Origin: Ardenticatenales bacterium
Lineage (GTDB): Bacteria; Chloroflexota; Anaerolineae; Promineifilales; Promineifilaceae
Assembly (NCBI GenBank): GCA_020634515.1
Contig: JACKBL010000012.1
Location: 1-64,000 of the forward strand
Reading direction: 5' to 3'
Length of the DNA: 64,000 nucleotides
Shown here: positions 28,188-37,429 of the stretch, piece after piece
Layout of the letters: each line of letters opens with the position of its first letter
How positions within the stretch are numbered: the stretch's first letter is position 1
Made by a program: the position numbers and the translations under genes
The notes under the pieces: generated by a model
Database searches by the model: none
Told to the model about the DNA's origin: nothing
Seen by the model: only the letters and a program-made list of their open reading frames with translations

Positions 28188-30974
28188 ATGACCTTCACGG
28201 ACGCGCCCGATCTCCACCCCCACCCTGTTTGCGCCAGCCTGCAACTGCTCTTCTGGCTCACCTTTCGCCCCTCCGCCTGGCGCGCCTACATGCAGCGCCT
28301 GAGCAGTGAGGAAGAGGCGGACATCTCACTACTGCACCTGACCCGAACGCAACGGACCGCGGCCCGCCCACTATTATTGACACTCATCGCCTCGCCTCTC
28401 CTGGCAACACTCATCATCATCCTGCTCAGTTGGCTCGTCGGCGGGGAGCGTCTTGGTCTGCTCAACCCAGAAGTCGTCATCACGATCACACACCTGTTCA
28501 CGGCCACCGGCGCCATCGTCATTACCCTCACGATATGTGGCGGCATTTTCGTCGGTTGGGGCATGGTCGTCAGTCTGCTGCTGGTGACGATACTGGCTCT
28601 GGCCTGGCAGCAACTATCTGCCCTACCACTCTTCCAGGCGTCACCCGATTTACTGAACTACGTGTCCCGAATTGCCGGCGTCGGCTTTGCTTCCGGCGTC
28701 ATCGCCAGCGTTTCCATCAGCGTGAGTTCTGGCGGGCGGCAGCGTTATGAAATCAGGCAGCAGTTGGGTGCGGTCATCGTGGGCATTTTTGTCAGCGGCG
28801 TCATTTTAGGAGCCGGGCTGGGGCTGGCGTTGGTGTTGAGCCGCGGCACGGCGGGGGAGGTGATTTCCGGGCAAGCCAATCATATCGCCGGTATTGTGCC
28901 ATTGGGGCTAAGTGCCGGCATTGCCCTCGGCATCGGATTCGTCATTGTTACACGCCTGCCGGCCCGCCGCTCCCGCAAAAATATCCTCACCGGAATCGCC
29001 TTCGCCCTCCTCGTCATCCTCACTTTCCTCCTGGCCGCAAACATCCCCAAAATCTATCGCAACTTCCCCGTCGGCGTTGGCACGGGCATCTTGTTTAGCG
29101 TCATGTACATCTTCCCCTTCCAACTCGCGCGGCGGCTGGCAGGCGTTTGGGCCGGAGCCGCCGCCGGGGCCATCGGTTGCGGCAGTCTCTATGCCCTCGC
29201 CCTCATTGCCACGGGCAATCATAACCCACTGACCTTGCTCCTTTCGGGCATACTCAGCAGCATTATCGGTTTGAGTTTCTCCTTCTGGCGTCCCCTGCTT
29301 TTCTACCCCTTCGCCATGGCCTGGAACACCCTCATCTTTTACCTGGATCGACAGCGTCCCCCAGACGCGCCACGCCTGCTGCACTGGCATTCCGCCTTCT
29401 GGGATGAGCAACAACGATTGCCCCTGTACGGCCTGGACAATTACCTGGTCTGGATCGCCACGCCAGACCCGGCCACGGCGAAAACGGCCATGGCCTACCT
29501 CACCACGGGCCATCAGCGGTGGGCGGCGCAGGCCGCCAGTATTGAATTGGAAGCGCGACGGATGGAATCCTGTACAACGGTGGCGGAAATTGCCGGCATT
29601 CATAAACACCTGGGTTCCGAATATCTATCAGAATCCTCCACGCCCGTCTTCGCCAGCTTCAAACACCTCAGCCAGGACACACAGGCCGCCCTCAACCAGA
29701 CCATTCGCTACCACCAGCGCCTGACCCTGCACGAAATTGCCCACCGCCTCGAACTGCTGTCGCACGAATTGCAGCGCAGCAACAACCTGTATGCAACCCG
29801 TTTTTTCCCCATTGCCCTCCGCTGGCAACAGATCATCACCACGCACGCCCACGAACTCACGCGGCAAGTCGACCACCAGCAAGAAATCGACAACCCGTAT
29901 ATTTTTGGCGTGCCCCTGACGGCCCAACAGCACATATTCGTCGGACGCACCGACATCAGCCGCCGCATTGAGCAGCAGATTTTGGACCAGCGACATCCCC
30001 CACTGTTCCTCGACGGGCAGCGGCGTATGGGCAAAACCTCGCTCCTGCACAACCTGGGTCGGTTGCTCCCGAACGCCATCGTCCCCCTCTACGTTGATGG
30101 GCAAGGATTGGCCGGCTGCCAGAATTACGCCGACTTGCTCTACAACGCCATCTGGCAGATGCGGCGCTCCGCCATGCAGCACCGCCGTCTGACCCTGCCT
30201 GACCTGGCGCGCGATAGCCTGGCGGACAAGCCGTTTCCCGCGTTCAACGACTGGCTGCGGCAGGTGGAAGACATACTCGCACAGGAGAACCAGGCAGTGG
30301 GGCTGCTCATTTTTGATGAATTTGAGGCGCTGGATGCCATTCTGCGGCAGCGCGGCCTCGATGAAACAGCCATCATGAATCTACTGCGGCATCTGATTCA
30401 GCATCGCCCCACTTTTCGCCTCTTGTTCGCCAGTTCGCACCCGCTGGAGATGTTCGACCATTGGGCCAGCTACCTTATCAATACGCAGGTGTTGCACTTG
30501 AGCTATTTGCAGGAACCGGCTGTGCGCCAGTTGGTAGAGCGTCCTATTCCCCGTTTTGGGCTGCACTATGCCCCGGCCGCAAGCGACTATATCTGCCACC
30601 TCACCCGCGGCCATCCCCACCTGGTGCAGTTGTTGTGCTACGAGATTGTCAACGCCAAAAATGAACAGCCAGTCACGGAGCGGTTCGTTGCCGGCATTTC
30701 CGACATCGAAACAGCCGTCGCGCGTGCCTTAAAAAGCGGGCGCTTCTTCTTCGTGGATATCGAACGCAACCAGGTCGGGCAACACGGCCTCAACGTCCTC
30801 CGCTTCCTCGCCGGCCAGAGCGCAACCGGCCCCCTCCCCCTCGACACCCTGCGCCAACAATTCGGCACAAGCGTTGACGCCACCCTCCACCAACTGCAAC
30901 AGCGCGAACTCATCGAACCAAACGGCGCGGCCTACCAGTTTCAAGTAGAAATGATCCGACGCTGGTTTGCCTAG
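28188..30974 (+). CDS. Polytopic membrane protein fused to a STAND-like ATPase
   Basis: A 928-residue protein. The first 430 residues contain about ten hydrophobic helices (for example LLLTLIASPLLATLIIILLSW, then several Gly/Ala-rich ones to about residue 415). A soluble helical segment follows. From about residue 575 there is an ATPase with IFVGRTDI, Walker A GQRRMGKTSLLHNLG (near 620) and Walker B VGLLIFDEFEALD (near 705). The C-terminal 100 residues are winged-helix-like. ATG 28188 gives a sensible N-terminus; the longer upstream frame lies inside the previous gene. I know no characterised protein with this layout. Roles in defence, regulation or membrane signalling are all possible. Confidence 0.65.
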   Translation: MTFTDAPDLHPHPVCASLQLLFWLTFRPSAWRAYMQRLSSEEEADISLLHLTRTQRTAARPLLLTLIASPLLATLIIILLSWLVGGERLGLLNPEVVITITHLFTATGAIVITLTICGGIFVGWGMVVSLLLVTILALAWQQLSALPLFQASPDLLNYVSRIAGVGFASGVIASVSISVSSGGRQRYEIRQQLGAVIVGIFVSGVILGAGLGLALVLSRGTAGEVISGQANHIAGIVPLGLSAGIALGIGFVIVTRLPARRSRKNILTGIAFALLVILTFLLAANIPKIYRNFPVGVGTGILFSVMYIFPFQLARRLAGVWAGAAAGAIGCGSLYALALIATGNHNPLTLLLSGILSSIIGLSFSFWRPLLFYPFAMAWNTLIFYLDRQRPPDAPRLLHWHSAFWDEQQRLPLYGLDNYLVWIATPDPATAKTAMAYLTTGHQRWAAQAASIELEARRMESCTTVAEIAGIHKHLGSEYLSESSTPVFASFKHLSQDTQAALNQTIRYHQRLTLHEIAHRLELLSHELQRSNNLYATRFFPIALRWQQIITTHAHELTRQVDHQQEIDNPYIFGVPLTAQQHIFVGRTDISRRIEQQILDQRHPPLFLDGQRRMGKTSLLHNLGRLLPNAIVPLYVDGQGLAGCQNYADLLYNAIWQMRRSAMQHRRLTLPDLARDSLADKPFPAFNDWLRQVEDILAQENQAVGLLIFDEFEALDAILRQRGLDETAIMNLLRHLIQHRPTFRLLFASSHPLEMFDHWASYLINTQVLHLSYLQEPAVRQLVERPIPRFGLHYAPAASDYICHLTRGHPHLVQLLCYEIVNAKNEQPVTERFVAGISDIETAVARALKSGRFFFVDIERNQVGQHGLNVLRFLAGQSATGPLPLDTLRQQFGTSVDATLHQLQQRELIEPNGAAYQFQVEMIRRWFA

Positions 30975-30993
30975 CGCCGCCACGCCGCCTGCT

Positions 30994-31022
30994 TTGTCTC
31001 CCCTGCGCGCCAATGCTATAAT
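30994..31022 (+). promoter_or_regulatory. Promoter upstream of gatC
   Basis: TTGTCT (30994-30999), 17-base spacer, perfect TATAAT (31017-31022). It would give a leader of about 135 bases that includes repeat R2a before gatC. Confidence 0.6.
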
Positions 31023-31092
31023 GCCCGCGAAAACGCAAGCAAACACCCCCGATTCCCGACAGGACCACCAATCTTTCGGGGGTGGCAAATGA

Positions 31093-31162
31093 ACAATTAT
31101 CGTAACGCTAACGCTCTCTAGAAATTGGTCCAATCTGGCTTAGCAGTTGCCAATTATCATTA
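31093..31162 (+). repeat. Intergenic repeat R2, copy a
   Basis: About 70 bases: ATTATCGTAACGCTAACGCT, then a central near-palindrome AATTGGTCCAATCT, then AGTTGCCAATTATCATT. It aligns along its whole length with the reverse complement of 53541-53608. The left and right ends are themselves partly inverted (ATTATCGTAAC against GTTGCCAATTAT). It lies in the leader of gatC. Confidence 0.7.
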
Positions 31163-31164
31163 CC

Positions 31165-31455
31165 ATGTCTCTCACCCTGGCAGACGTTGAAAAAATAGCG
31201 CACCTGGCCCGCCTCGAACTCACCCACGCGGACATGGAGCAATACCTGGGGCAACTTTCCGCCGTCCTGGACTATGTGGCCCAGATCAGCGAGCTAGACC
31301 TGGACGACATCCCCCCCACCACGCACGCCGTCGTGCGGCATAACGTGCTGCGCGACGATCGGGTGCAGCCGTCGCTATCCCCGTCGGACGCTTTGTTCAA
31401 CGCGCCGGAACAGGAAAACGATCAGTTCAGGATACAGGCCATTCTGGAAGATTGA
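31165..31455 (+). CDS. gatC: Glu/Asp-tRNA(Gln/Asn) amidotransferase subunit C
   Basis: A 96-residue small subunit that stabilises GatA-GatB. The N-terminal pattern LTLADVEKIAHLARLELTH and the central LDYVAQISELDLDDIPPT are typical of GatC, and length is normal. The start is ATG 31165; a TTG six codons upstream lies inside repeat R2a. It is 262 bases ahead of gatA with a terminator-like hairpin between, while gatB is 6 kb further on. The three subunits are therefore not one tight operon here. Confidence 0.93.
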   Translation: MSLTLADVEKIAHLARLELTHADMEQYLGQLSAVLDYVAQISELDLDDIPPTTHAVVRHNVLRDDRVQPSLSPSDALFNAPEQENDQFRIQAILED

Positions 31456-31579
31456 AAGCGCGTATCCATACACGTAGACCTGCCAGATTTCCTTGAGAAG
31501 CATCTCATAAACAAACCGAACCCGGCGGGTCTTGCTCGGAAACCGGGCAGTCACCTGGCAAATTTCCATCTCACAAATG

Positions 31580-31611
31580 TGGCAGGGCACGCGCCCTGCT
31601 TTTGTTTCTTT
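31580..31611 (+). terminator. Terminator-like hairpin between gatC and gatA
   Basis: Stem GCAGGGC (31582-31588) with GCCCTGC (31593-31599), followed by TTTTGTTTCTTT. It could end or attenuate the gatC transcript before gatA. Confidence 0.6.
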
Positions 31612-31717
31612 GGGTTCGTGCAAAATCGACGTTGGCCTATCCGCCAAACAAGAACCCTTCCCGCACATCTGTCATTTCCCAGCTTAAATACGGATGCGCC
31701 CTTTGGCATTACCCTTC

Positions 31718-33181
31718 ATGAACTTTTCTTCTCTTACGTTGACTGAACTGCGCGACGCATTGCGCCAGGGGCGCGCCACCAGCGTTGCCGCCACGCAGGC
31801 GATGCTTGATCGCATTGTCGCCGTTGACAATGACGTGCGCAGCTACCTGACCATCACGGACGAGATGGCCCTGGAGCAGGCCGCCGCCGCCGACGCCCGC
31901 CGCCGGCAAGGGGACGACTCGCCCCTGCTGGGCATCCCCGTGGCCGTGAAGGACATCATCTGTACCGAAGGCGTGGAAACCACGGCGGGCAGCCAGATTT
32001 TGGAGGGCTTCATCCCGCCGTATGATGCGTTTGTGGTACAACGGTTACGGGAAGCGGGAGCCATCATCCTGGGCAAAACCAACACGGATGAGTTCGCCAT
32101 GGGGTCGTCCACGGAGAACTCCGCCTACGTGACGACGCGCAACCCGTGGGATTTGACGCGCGTGCCGGGGGGCAGCAGCGGCGGCAGCGCGGCGGCTGTG
32201 TCCGCGGGCATGGCCTACGCCGCCCTGGGTACAGACACAGGGGGGAGCGTGCGCCAGCCGGCTTCGTTGTGCGGGCTGGTGGGATTGCGCCCCACCTACG
32301 GGCGCGTCTCCCGCTGGGGCGTGATCGCTTTTGCGTCTTCGCTAGACCAGGTTTCTACGTTGGGGCGCACCGTGGCGGACTGCACGGCCATTTTCCAGGC
32401 TATCGCCGGCCATGACGAGCGGGACAGCACCTCCATCGATGCGCCCGTGCCGGATTATGACGCGGCGCTTACGGGGGATATTCGCGGGCTGCGCGTGGGT
32501 GTGCCGGGGGAGTATTTTGGCGCGGGGTTGCAACCGGCGGTGAAGACGGCGGTGCTGGCGGCGATTGATCGGTTGGCCCAGTTGGGGGCGGAGATTCGTT
32601 CCATTAGCCTGCCGCACACGAAGTATGCGTTGCCGGCATATTACCTGATTGCCCCCGCCGAAGCCAGCGCCAACCTCGCCCGCTACGACGGCGTCCGCTA
32701 CGGTCCCCGCGTCAACGGAAGCGACGTCATCGACACCCTGAAGAAAACGCGCGCCCTCTTTGGCCCCGAAGCGCGGCGGCGCATCATGCTGGGCACATAC
32801 GCCCTCAGCGCCGGCTATTACGACGCTTACTATGGGCGCGCCTTGAAAGTACGCACCCTCATCAAGCAAGACTTCCGCGCCGCTTTCGAGACCGTAGACG
32901 TCATCGCCGCCCCCACCAGTCCCACGACCGCCTTCAAAATCGGCGAGAAGGCGAACGACCCGCTGAGCATGTACCTGGCGGACATTTTGACGCTGCCGCT
33001 GAACCTGAGCGCAAGCTGCGGCCTCTCCGTCCCCTGCGGGTTCGACGAATTGGGGCTGCCCATCGGCTTGCAACTCATGGGCGACACCCTGCAAGAAGCA
33101 ACCATTCTCAACGCCGCTTTTGCTTATGAACAGTCGGAATCCTGGTGGCGACGGACGCCGCCCATCACGAAAAACGGCTAA
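31718..33181 (+). CDS. gatA: Glu/Asp-tRNA(Gln/Asn) amidotransferase subunit A
   Basis: A 487-residue amidase-signature enzyme that releases ammonia from glutamine for Gln-tRNA synthesis. The Ser-cisSer-Lys triad is visible: Lys in GIPVAVKDIIC (near 78) and the Gly/Ser-rich loop GGSSGGSAAAVSAG with TDTGGSVRQPA (near 153-185). The start at ATG 31718 (MNFSSLTLTELRDAL) matches GatA N-termini; eight further upstream codons are open. Length is normal. With gatB at 37430, gltX at 59735 and tRNA-Gln at 61344 it implies that Gln-tRNA is made indirectly. Confidence 0.95.
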   Translation: MNFSSLTLTELRDALRQGRATSVAATQAMLDRIVAVDNDVRSYLTITDEMALEQAAAADARRRQGDDSPLLGIPVAVKDIICTEGVETTAGSQILEGFIPPYDAFVVQRLREAGAIILGKTNTDEFAMGSSTENSAYVTTRNPWDLTRVPGGSSGGSAAAVSAGMAYAALGTDTGGSVRQPASLCGLVGLRPTYGRVSRWGVIAFASSLDQVSTLGRTVADCTAIFQAIAGHDERDSTSIDAPVPDYDAALTGDIRGLRVGVPGEYFGAGLQPAVKTAVLAAIDRLAQLGAEIRSISLPHTKYALPAYYLIAPAEASANLARYDGVRYGPRVNGSDVIDTLKKTRALFGPEARRRIMLGTYALSAGYYDAYYGRALKVRTLIKQDFRAAFETVDVIAAPTSPTTAFKIGEKANDPLSMYLADILTLPLNLSASCGLSVPCGFDELGLPIGLQLMGDTLQEATILNAAFAYEQSESWWRRTPPITKNG

Positions 33182-33284
33182 CTGAGAAAAGAAAACGGGA
33201 ACAAAAACGGACCATTATCCACTATTCTCGGAGGAGACTTCACCGGCTGCCGCCGACCACCATGAATGAAAATGGTGTGCCGTC

Positions 33285-33332
33285 GTAGCCCGATTTTCCA
33301 AATCGGGCGGGCGATTTGGAAAATCGCCCTAC
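33285..33332. repeat. R3-type hairpin pair
   Basis: Two back-to-back hairpins, CCCGATTTTCCAAATCGGG (33289-33307) and GGGCGATTTGGAAAATCGCCC (33309-33329), bounded by GTAG and CTAC. They lie just upstream of the nucleotidyltransferase ribosome-binding site. Confidence 0.7.
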
Positions 33333-33351
33333 ATTTTTGAAGGAGTTTTAG

Positions 33352-34353
33352 ATGAAAGTTGTCATTTTACTCGGCGGTTATGGTACACGTATGCGCCCGC
33401 ATACGTGGAGCCGCCCCAAGCCGCTGCTGAACGTGGCGGGGAACACCGTCCTGGGTCACATTCTCGACCTGATGCACGAGATCACCACGGAAGAAGTGGT
33501 GTTTGTCGTGGGCTATAAGGGCGACATGATTGAGGCCTGGGTGCGGGAAAACTATCCGCACCTGGACAGCCACTTCGTGGTGCAGGAACAGGCATTGGGC
33601 CAGGCGCACGCCGTCTGGCTTTGCCGCGATTTTCTGGACGCGGGCGAAGTGGTGATCGCTTTTGGCGATGGCATTATTAAGGCGGATTTCGCCCATTTCG
33701 CCAGCGATGGGGACGCTACCTTCCTGGTGCAGGAGGTGGAGGATCCGCGCATTTTTGGGGTGGTAGCCCTGGACGAAGCGGGGTTTGTCTCCCGGTTTGT
33801 GGAGAAGCCGGCGACGATGGAGAATCGCATGGCCGTGGTGGGCATCAACTGGTTCCGCGACGCGGCGCAGTTGCGTCAGGCAATTGATATTGTGATGGAA
33901 GAAGGGCGCATGACGAAGGGGGAGTATTTCATGGCGGATGCGTATGAGGTGCTGCTGGAGCAGGGGGCGAAGTTTCGGGTGGCGCCGGTTGCGTATTGGC
34001 TGGATGCCGGCAATCCACGCAACATCCTCAACACCAATCGCCAACTGCTACAGAACAGTGCCGCCAGCCCCGACGCCGCCGCCCGCGCCGCCGCCGAGGG
34101 CTTCACGCTCGTGCCTCCCGTCTATCTGCACCCCGATGCCCAGGTCGCAGCTTCCGTCGTCGGCCCCTATGCCACCATTGGCGCGGGGGCGACCGTGACC
34201 AACAGCATCGTCAGTGACTGCATCATTGACGCCGGCGCATCCGTGCAAACGTGTATTCTGAAACAAACATTGGTCGGGCAAAACGCGCGGGTGACGGGGC
34301 GGGCGCTGCAACTTTTCGTGGGCGACAATTCCGCCGTAGAATCAGGAGGATAA
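33352..34353 (+). CDS. Sugar-phosphate nucleotidyltransferase with left-handed beta-helix
   Basis: A 333-residue enzyme of the glucose-1-phosphate thymidylyl/mannose-1-phosphate guanylyltransferase group. The N-terminus has the NTP-binding signature LLGGYGTRMRPHTWSRPKPLL. The catalytic domain extends to about residue 235, with the metal-binding GDGI segment (near 104) and FVEKPA (near 155). Residues about 255-325 contain hexapeptide repeats (VYLHPDAQVA, VVGPYATIGAGATV, SIVSDCIIDAGASV) forming a left-handed beta-helix. AAGGAG precedes the ATG. It is followed 4 bases later by an aminotransferase. The nucleotide and sugar cannot be assigned from sequence. Confidence 0.88.
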   Translation: MKVVILLGGYGTRMRPHTWSRPKPLLNVAGNTVLGHILDLMHEITTEEVVFVVGYKGDMIEAWVRENYPHLDSHFVVQEQALGQAHAVWLCRDFLDAGEVVIAFGDGIIKADFAHFASDGDATFLVQEVEDPRIFGVVALDEAGFVSRFVEKPATMENRMAVVGINWFRDAAQLRQAIDIVMEEGRMTKGEYFMADAYEVLLEQGAKFRVAPVAYWLDAGNPRNILNTNRQLLQNSAASPDAAARAAAEGFTLVPPVYLHPDAQVAASVVGPYATIGAGATVTNSIVSDCIIDAGASVQTCILKQTLVGQNARVTGRALQLFVGDNSAVESGG

Positions 34354-34357
34354 GATC

Positions 34358-35518
<1,161 letters not shown>

Positions 35519-35574
35519 TGGGCAGCCGATGGGTCCCCTTGCGCAGGCCGGCGCCCAATTTGCCGAGGTCAGCA

Positions 35575-36078
35575 ATGCAAAATTTAACGATTGAAAATTT
35601 CGGTCCAATCAAGCAGGCTGAAATTGAAATACGGAGCGTTCTCGTCTTTATCGGACCGCAGGCGAGTGGAAAAAGCACGATCAGTAAGGCCATTTACTTC
35701 TTCAAATCCTTGCGGGATGATCTGTTTCGTTATTTGTTGGACATCCTCAACGGCATTGAGGAAGCTCCCGCCCCACCTGGCTACTCCCTTTCCCAATTTG
35801 GCAGGCGGGCGCGTGATAAATTCCTGGGCATCTATGGACCGGTGGCGCACTTTGCTTTGATGCGTTTGTACTACGACTATGGTAATGGTGTGTATGTTGC
35901 GGTTGTGCCTTCTAATGACGGTCTGGGCTTTACAAACGTCTGGCTAGGCGGCAGCTTTGGCGAGAAATTCAAGCTACTTGTTCAAGATACCGTCACGTTT
36001 CGCCAGAAAGCAGAAGAGTTGCGGAGAGATAGGTTTCTTTCGTCTCGTGAAACGCTGCGTTTTGAGGCAGAACAGTAG
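35575..36078 (+). CDS. Truncated AAA/OLD-like ATPase (N-terminal part only)
   Basis: A 167-residue product. It begins MQNLTIENFGPIKQAEIEI, then Walker A GPQASGKSTISKAIYF (near 29). This is the typical start of AAA_15/OLD-like ABC-ATPases, which normally run to 400-600 residues with the signature and Walker B in the second half. Here the frame ends before any of these, so the protein can bind nucleotide at most partially and is probably a remnant. GAGGT precedes the ATG. Downstream on the opposite strand is another gene-like fragment, which supports decay or rearrangement in 35.5-36.3 kb. Confidence 0.55.
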   Translation: MQNLTIENFGPIKQAEIEIRSVLVFIGPQASGKSTISKAIYFFKSLRDDLFRYLLDILNGIEEAPAPPGYSLSQFGRRARDKFLGIYGPVAHFALMRLYYDYGNGVYVAVVPSNDGLGFTNVWLGGSFGEKFKLLVQDTVTFRQKAEELRRDRFLSSRETLRFEAEQ

Positions 36079-36080
36079 AA

Positions 36081-36266
36081 TTAAAAGACCGGCATCTGTT
36101 GGCGGGCGTCAAGCAAATCACGGCCACTTTGGAGATGTTTGACCCGTTCATCAGAGAAAGCCATGGGAGACTTTTCGCGCGGATTGTCGTCACCAGGGTC
36201 AACAACCCACGCGCCGTTGAAAATGATGCTTCCGTTCTCCGTCTGCGAAAGCGTCTCAAAAAACAA
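36081..36266 (-). pseudogene. Gene fragment of unknown family
   Basis: Minus-strand frame of 61 codons (TTG start) ending in the spacer after the truncated ATPase. It reads like real protein (SIIFNGAWVVDPGDDNPREK, then SDERVKHLQSGRDLLDARQQ). The frame continues a few codons upstream without a good start, to a stop near 36297. I recognise no family. It looks like the 3' end of a lost gene. Confidence 0.3.
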
Positions 36267-36334
36267 GGTGGAGATTTCAGGTACGAGACTCGCGTGTTAA
36301 CGGATGTGTTATGACAAAACCCTCAGGACGCTCT

Positions 36335-36739
36335 ATGAAGACATCTTTCCGAAATATCGTGGCTGTGGTGATTGCCGGCATTTGGATCAACGCATCCGAA
36401 TTTTTCCGCAACGAAATCCTGCTCAAAACCCATTGGATCAACCACTATGAATCGCTGGGGTTGATCTACCCATCCGCGCCCCAAAACGGGATCGTGTGGG
36501 TCGTTTGGGGCTTTTTGTTCGCCATCGCCATCTACCTGCTCTCCCGCCGATTCAATCTCTGGCAAACAACCCTCATCAGTTGGTTCATGGGCTTTGCCTT
36601 GATGTGGATCGTCACCTGGAACCTGGGCGTCCTTCCGCCTGGCATTCTCATTTATGCCATTCCCCTCAGCCTGTTGGAAGCCTTTCTTGGCGCTTACATC
36701 TGCATCAAAATGAGCAGGGATAGCGTCGCCAAGAGTTGA
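36335..36739 (+). CDS. Four-helix integral membrane protein of unknown function
   Basis: A 134-residue protein with four hydrophobic helices (about residues 8-28, 52-75, 83-102 and 104-125) and short loops. AGGA lies six bases before ATG 36335, which I prefer to the ATG 24 bases upstream. There is no recognisable motif. It stands alone between a gene fragment and a repeat-rich spacer; neighbours give no clue to its job. Confidence 0.6.
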   Translation: MKTSFRNIVAVVIAGIWINASEFFRNEILLKTHWINHYESLGLIYPSAPQNGIVWVVWGFLFAIAIYLLSRRFNLWQTTLISWFMGFALMWIVTWNLGVLPPGILIYAIPLSLLEAFLGAYICIKMSRDSVAKS

Positions 36740-36857
36740 AATGACGCGCCTCGCCGATGATGAAAATGCCGGCATTCATCCACCCAGACAAGCGCGATCA
36801 AAGGTTGCACGGCAACCTATGTGAGGGGTCAAAGTGAACGAAGCGTTTTCCCAATGA

Positions 36858-36990
36858 GTGTGTTTCAAATGGGTTGCTCAGGCTGCGCGCGCCGTAGGAC
36901 AATTTGCCTAAATTGTCCCTTCATGGCGGAGGACAATTCAGCGAATTGTCCTACAGCAAGCAACAGTCAACTAAAATGAAACACACCCAT
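36858..36990. repeat. Nested inverted repeat containing two R3-type hairpins
   Basis: Outer arms GTGTTTCA (near 36860) and TGAAACAC (near 36976-36983), each next to a similar ATGGGT/ACCCAT-like end. Inside lie GGACAATTT/AAATTGTCC (36897-36918) and GGACAATTC/GAATTGTCC (36931-36951), framed by GTAG and CTAC. This is the R3 layout with different arm sequence. Confidence 0.65.
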
Positions 36991-37025
36991 TGACAACAGG
37001 CATTCACAGGAAAAAGGAGCAAAGC

Positions 37026-37397
37026 ATGGAACTCGGCGCATTTTCAATTAGCCTGGCGGTGAAGGACATCAAGGCTTCGCAGGCGTTCTACGAACAACTT
37101 GGCTTCCAGGCCGTCATGGGAGACGCCTCCCAAAACTGGCTCATTCTCAAAAATGGCACACACGTCATCGGCCTGTTCCAGGGGATGTTTGAAAAGAACA
37201 TCCTCACCTTCAACCCCGGTTGGGACAGCAACGCGCAAAAATTGGACAGCTTCACCGATGTGCGCGAGCTGCAGCGTCAACTGAAAGCGCAAGGCGTAGC
37301 ATTAGTCAGCGAAGCAGACGAAACCACCACCGGCCCCGCCCACATCACGTTACTCGACCCCGACGGCAACCCTATCCTCATCGATCAGCACGTTTAA
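37026..37397 (+). CDS. VOC-family (glyoxalase/dioxygenase-fold) protein
   Basis: A 123-residue single-domain VOC protein. The N-terminus (FSISLAVKDIKASQAFYEQLGF) and C-terminus (PAHITLLDPDGNPILIDQH) are the classic beta-alpha-beta-beta-beta module ends. It probably forms a dimer with a small-molecule site. Metal-ligand positions are not convincing: the first strand has Ser/Leu where His is common, so it may be a non-enzymatic binder. AGGAG eight bases before ATG 37026 sets the start. Confidence 0.8.
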   Translation: MELGAFSISLAVKDIKASQAFYEQLGFQAVMGDASQNWLILKNGTHVIGLFQGMFEKNILTFNPGWDSNAQKLDSFTDVRELQRQLKAQGVALVSEADETTTGPAHITLLDPDGNPILIDQHV

Positions 37398-37429
37398 CCA
37401 GGCGCTCACATTGACTTGATGGTACTGTT

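Noticed and set aside
31375..31668. Minus-strand frame with CHICEMEIC-like Cys residues in the gatC-gatA spacer
   Set aside because: Overlaps gatC and the terminator hairpin, lacks a start site, and the Cys pattern alone is weak.
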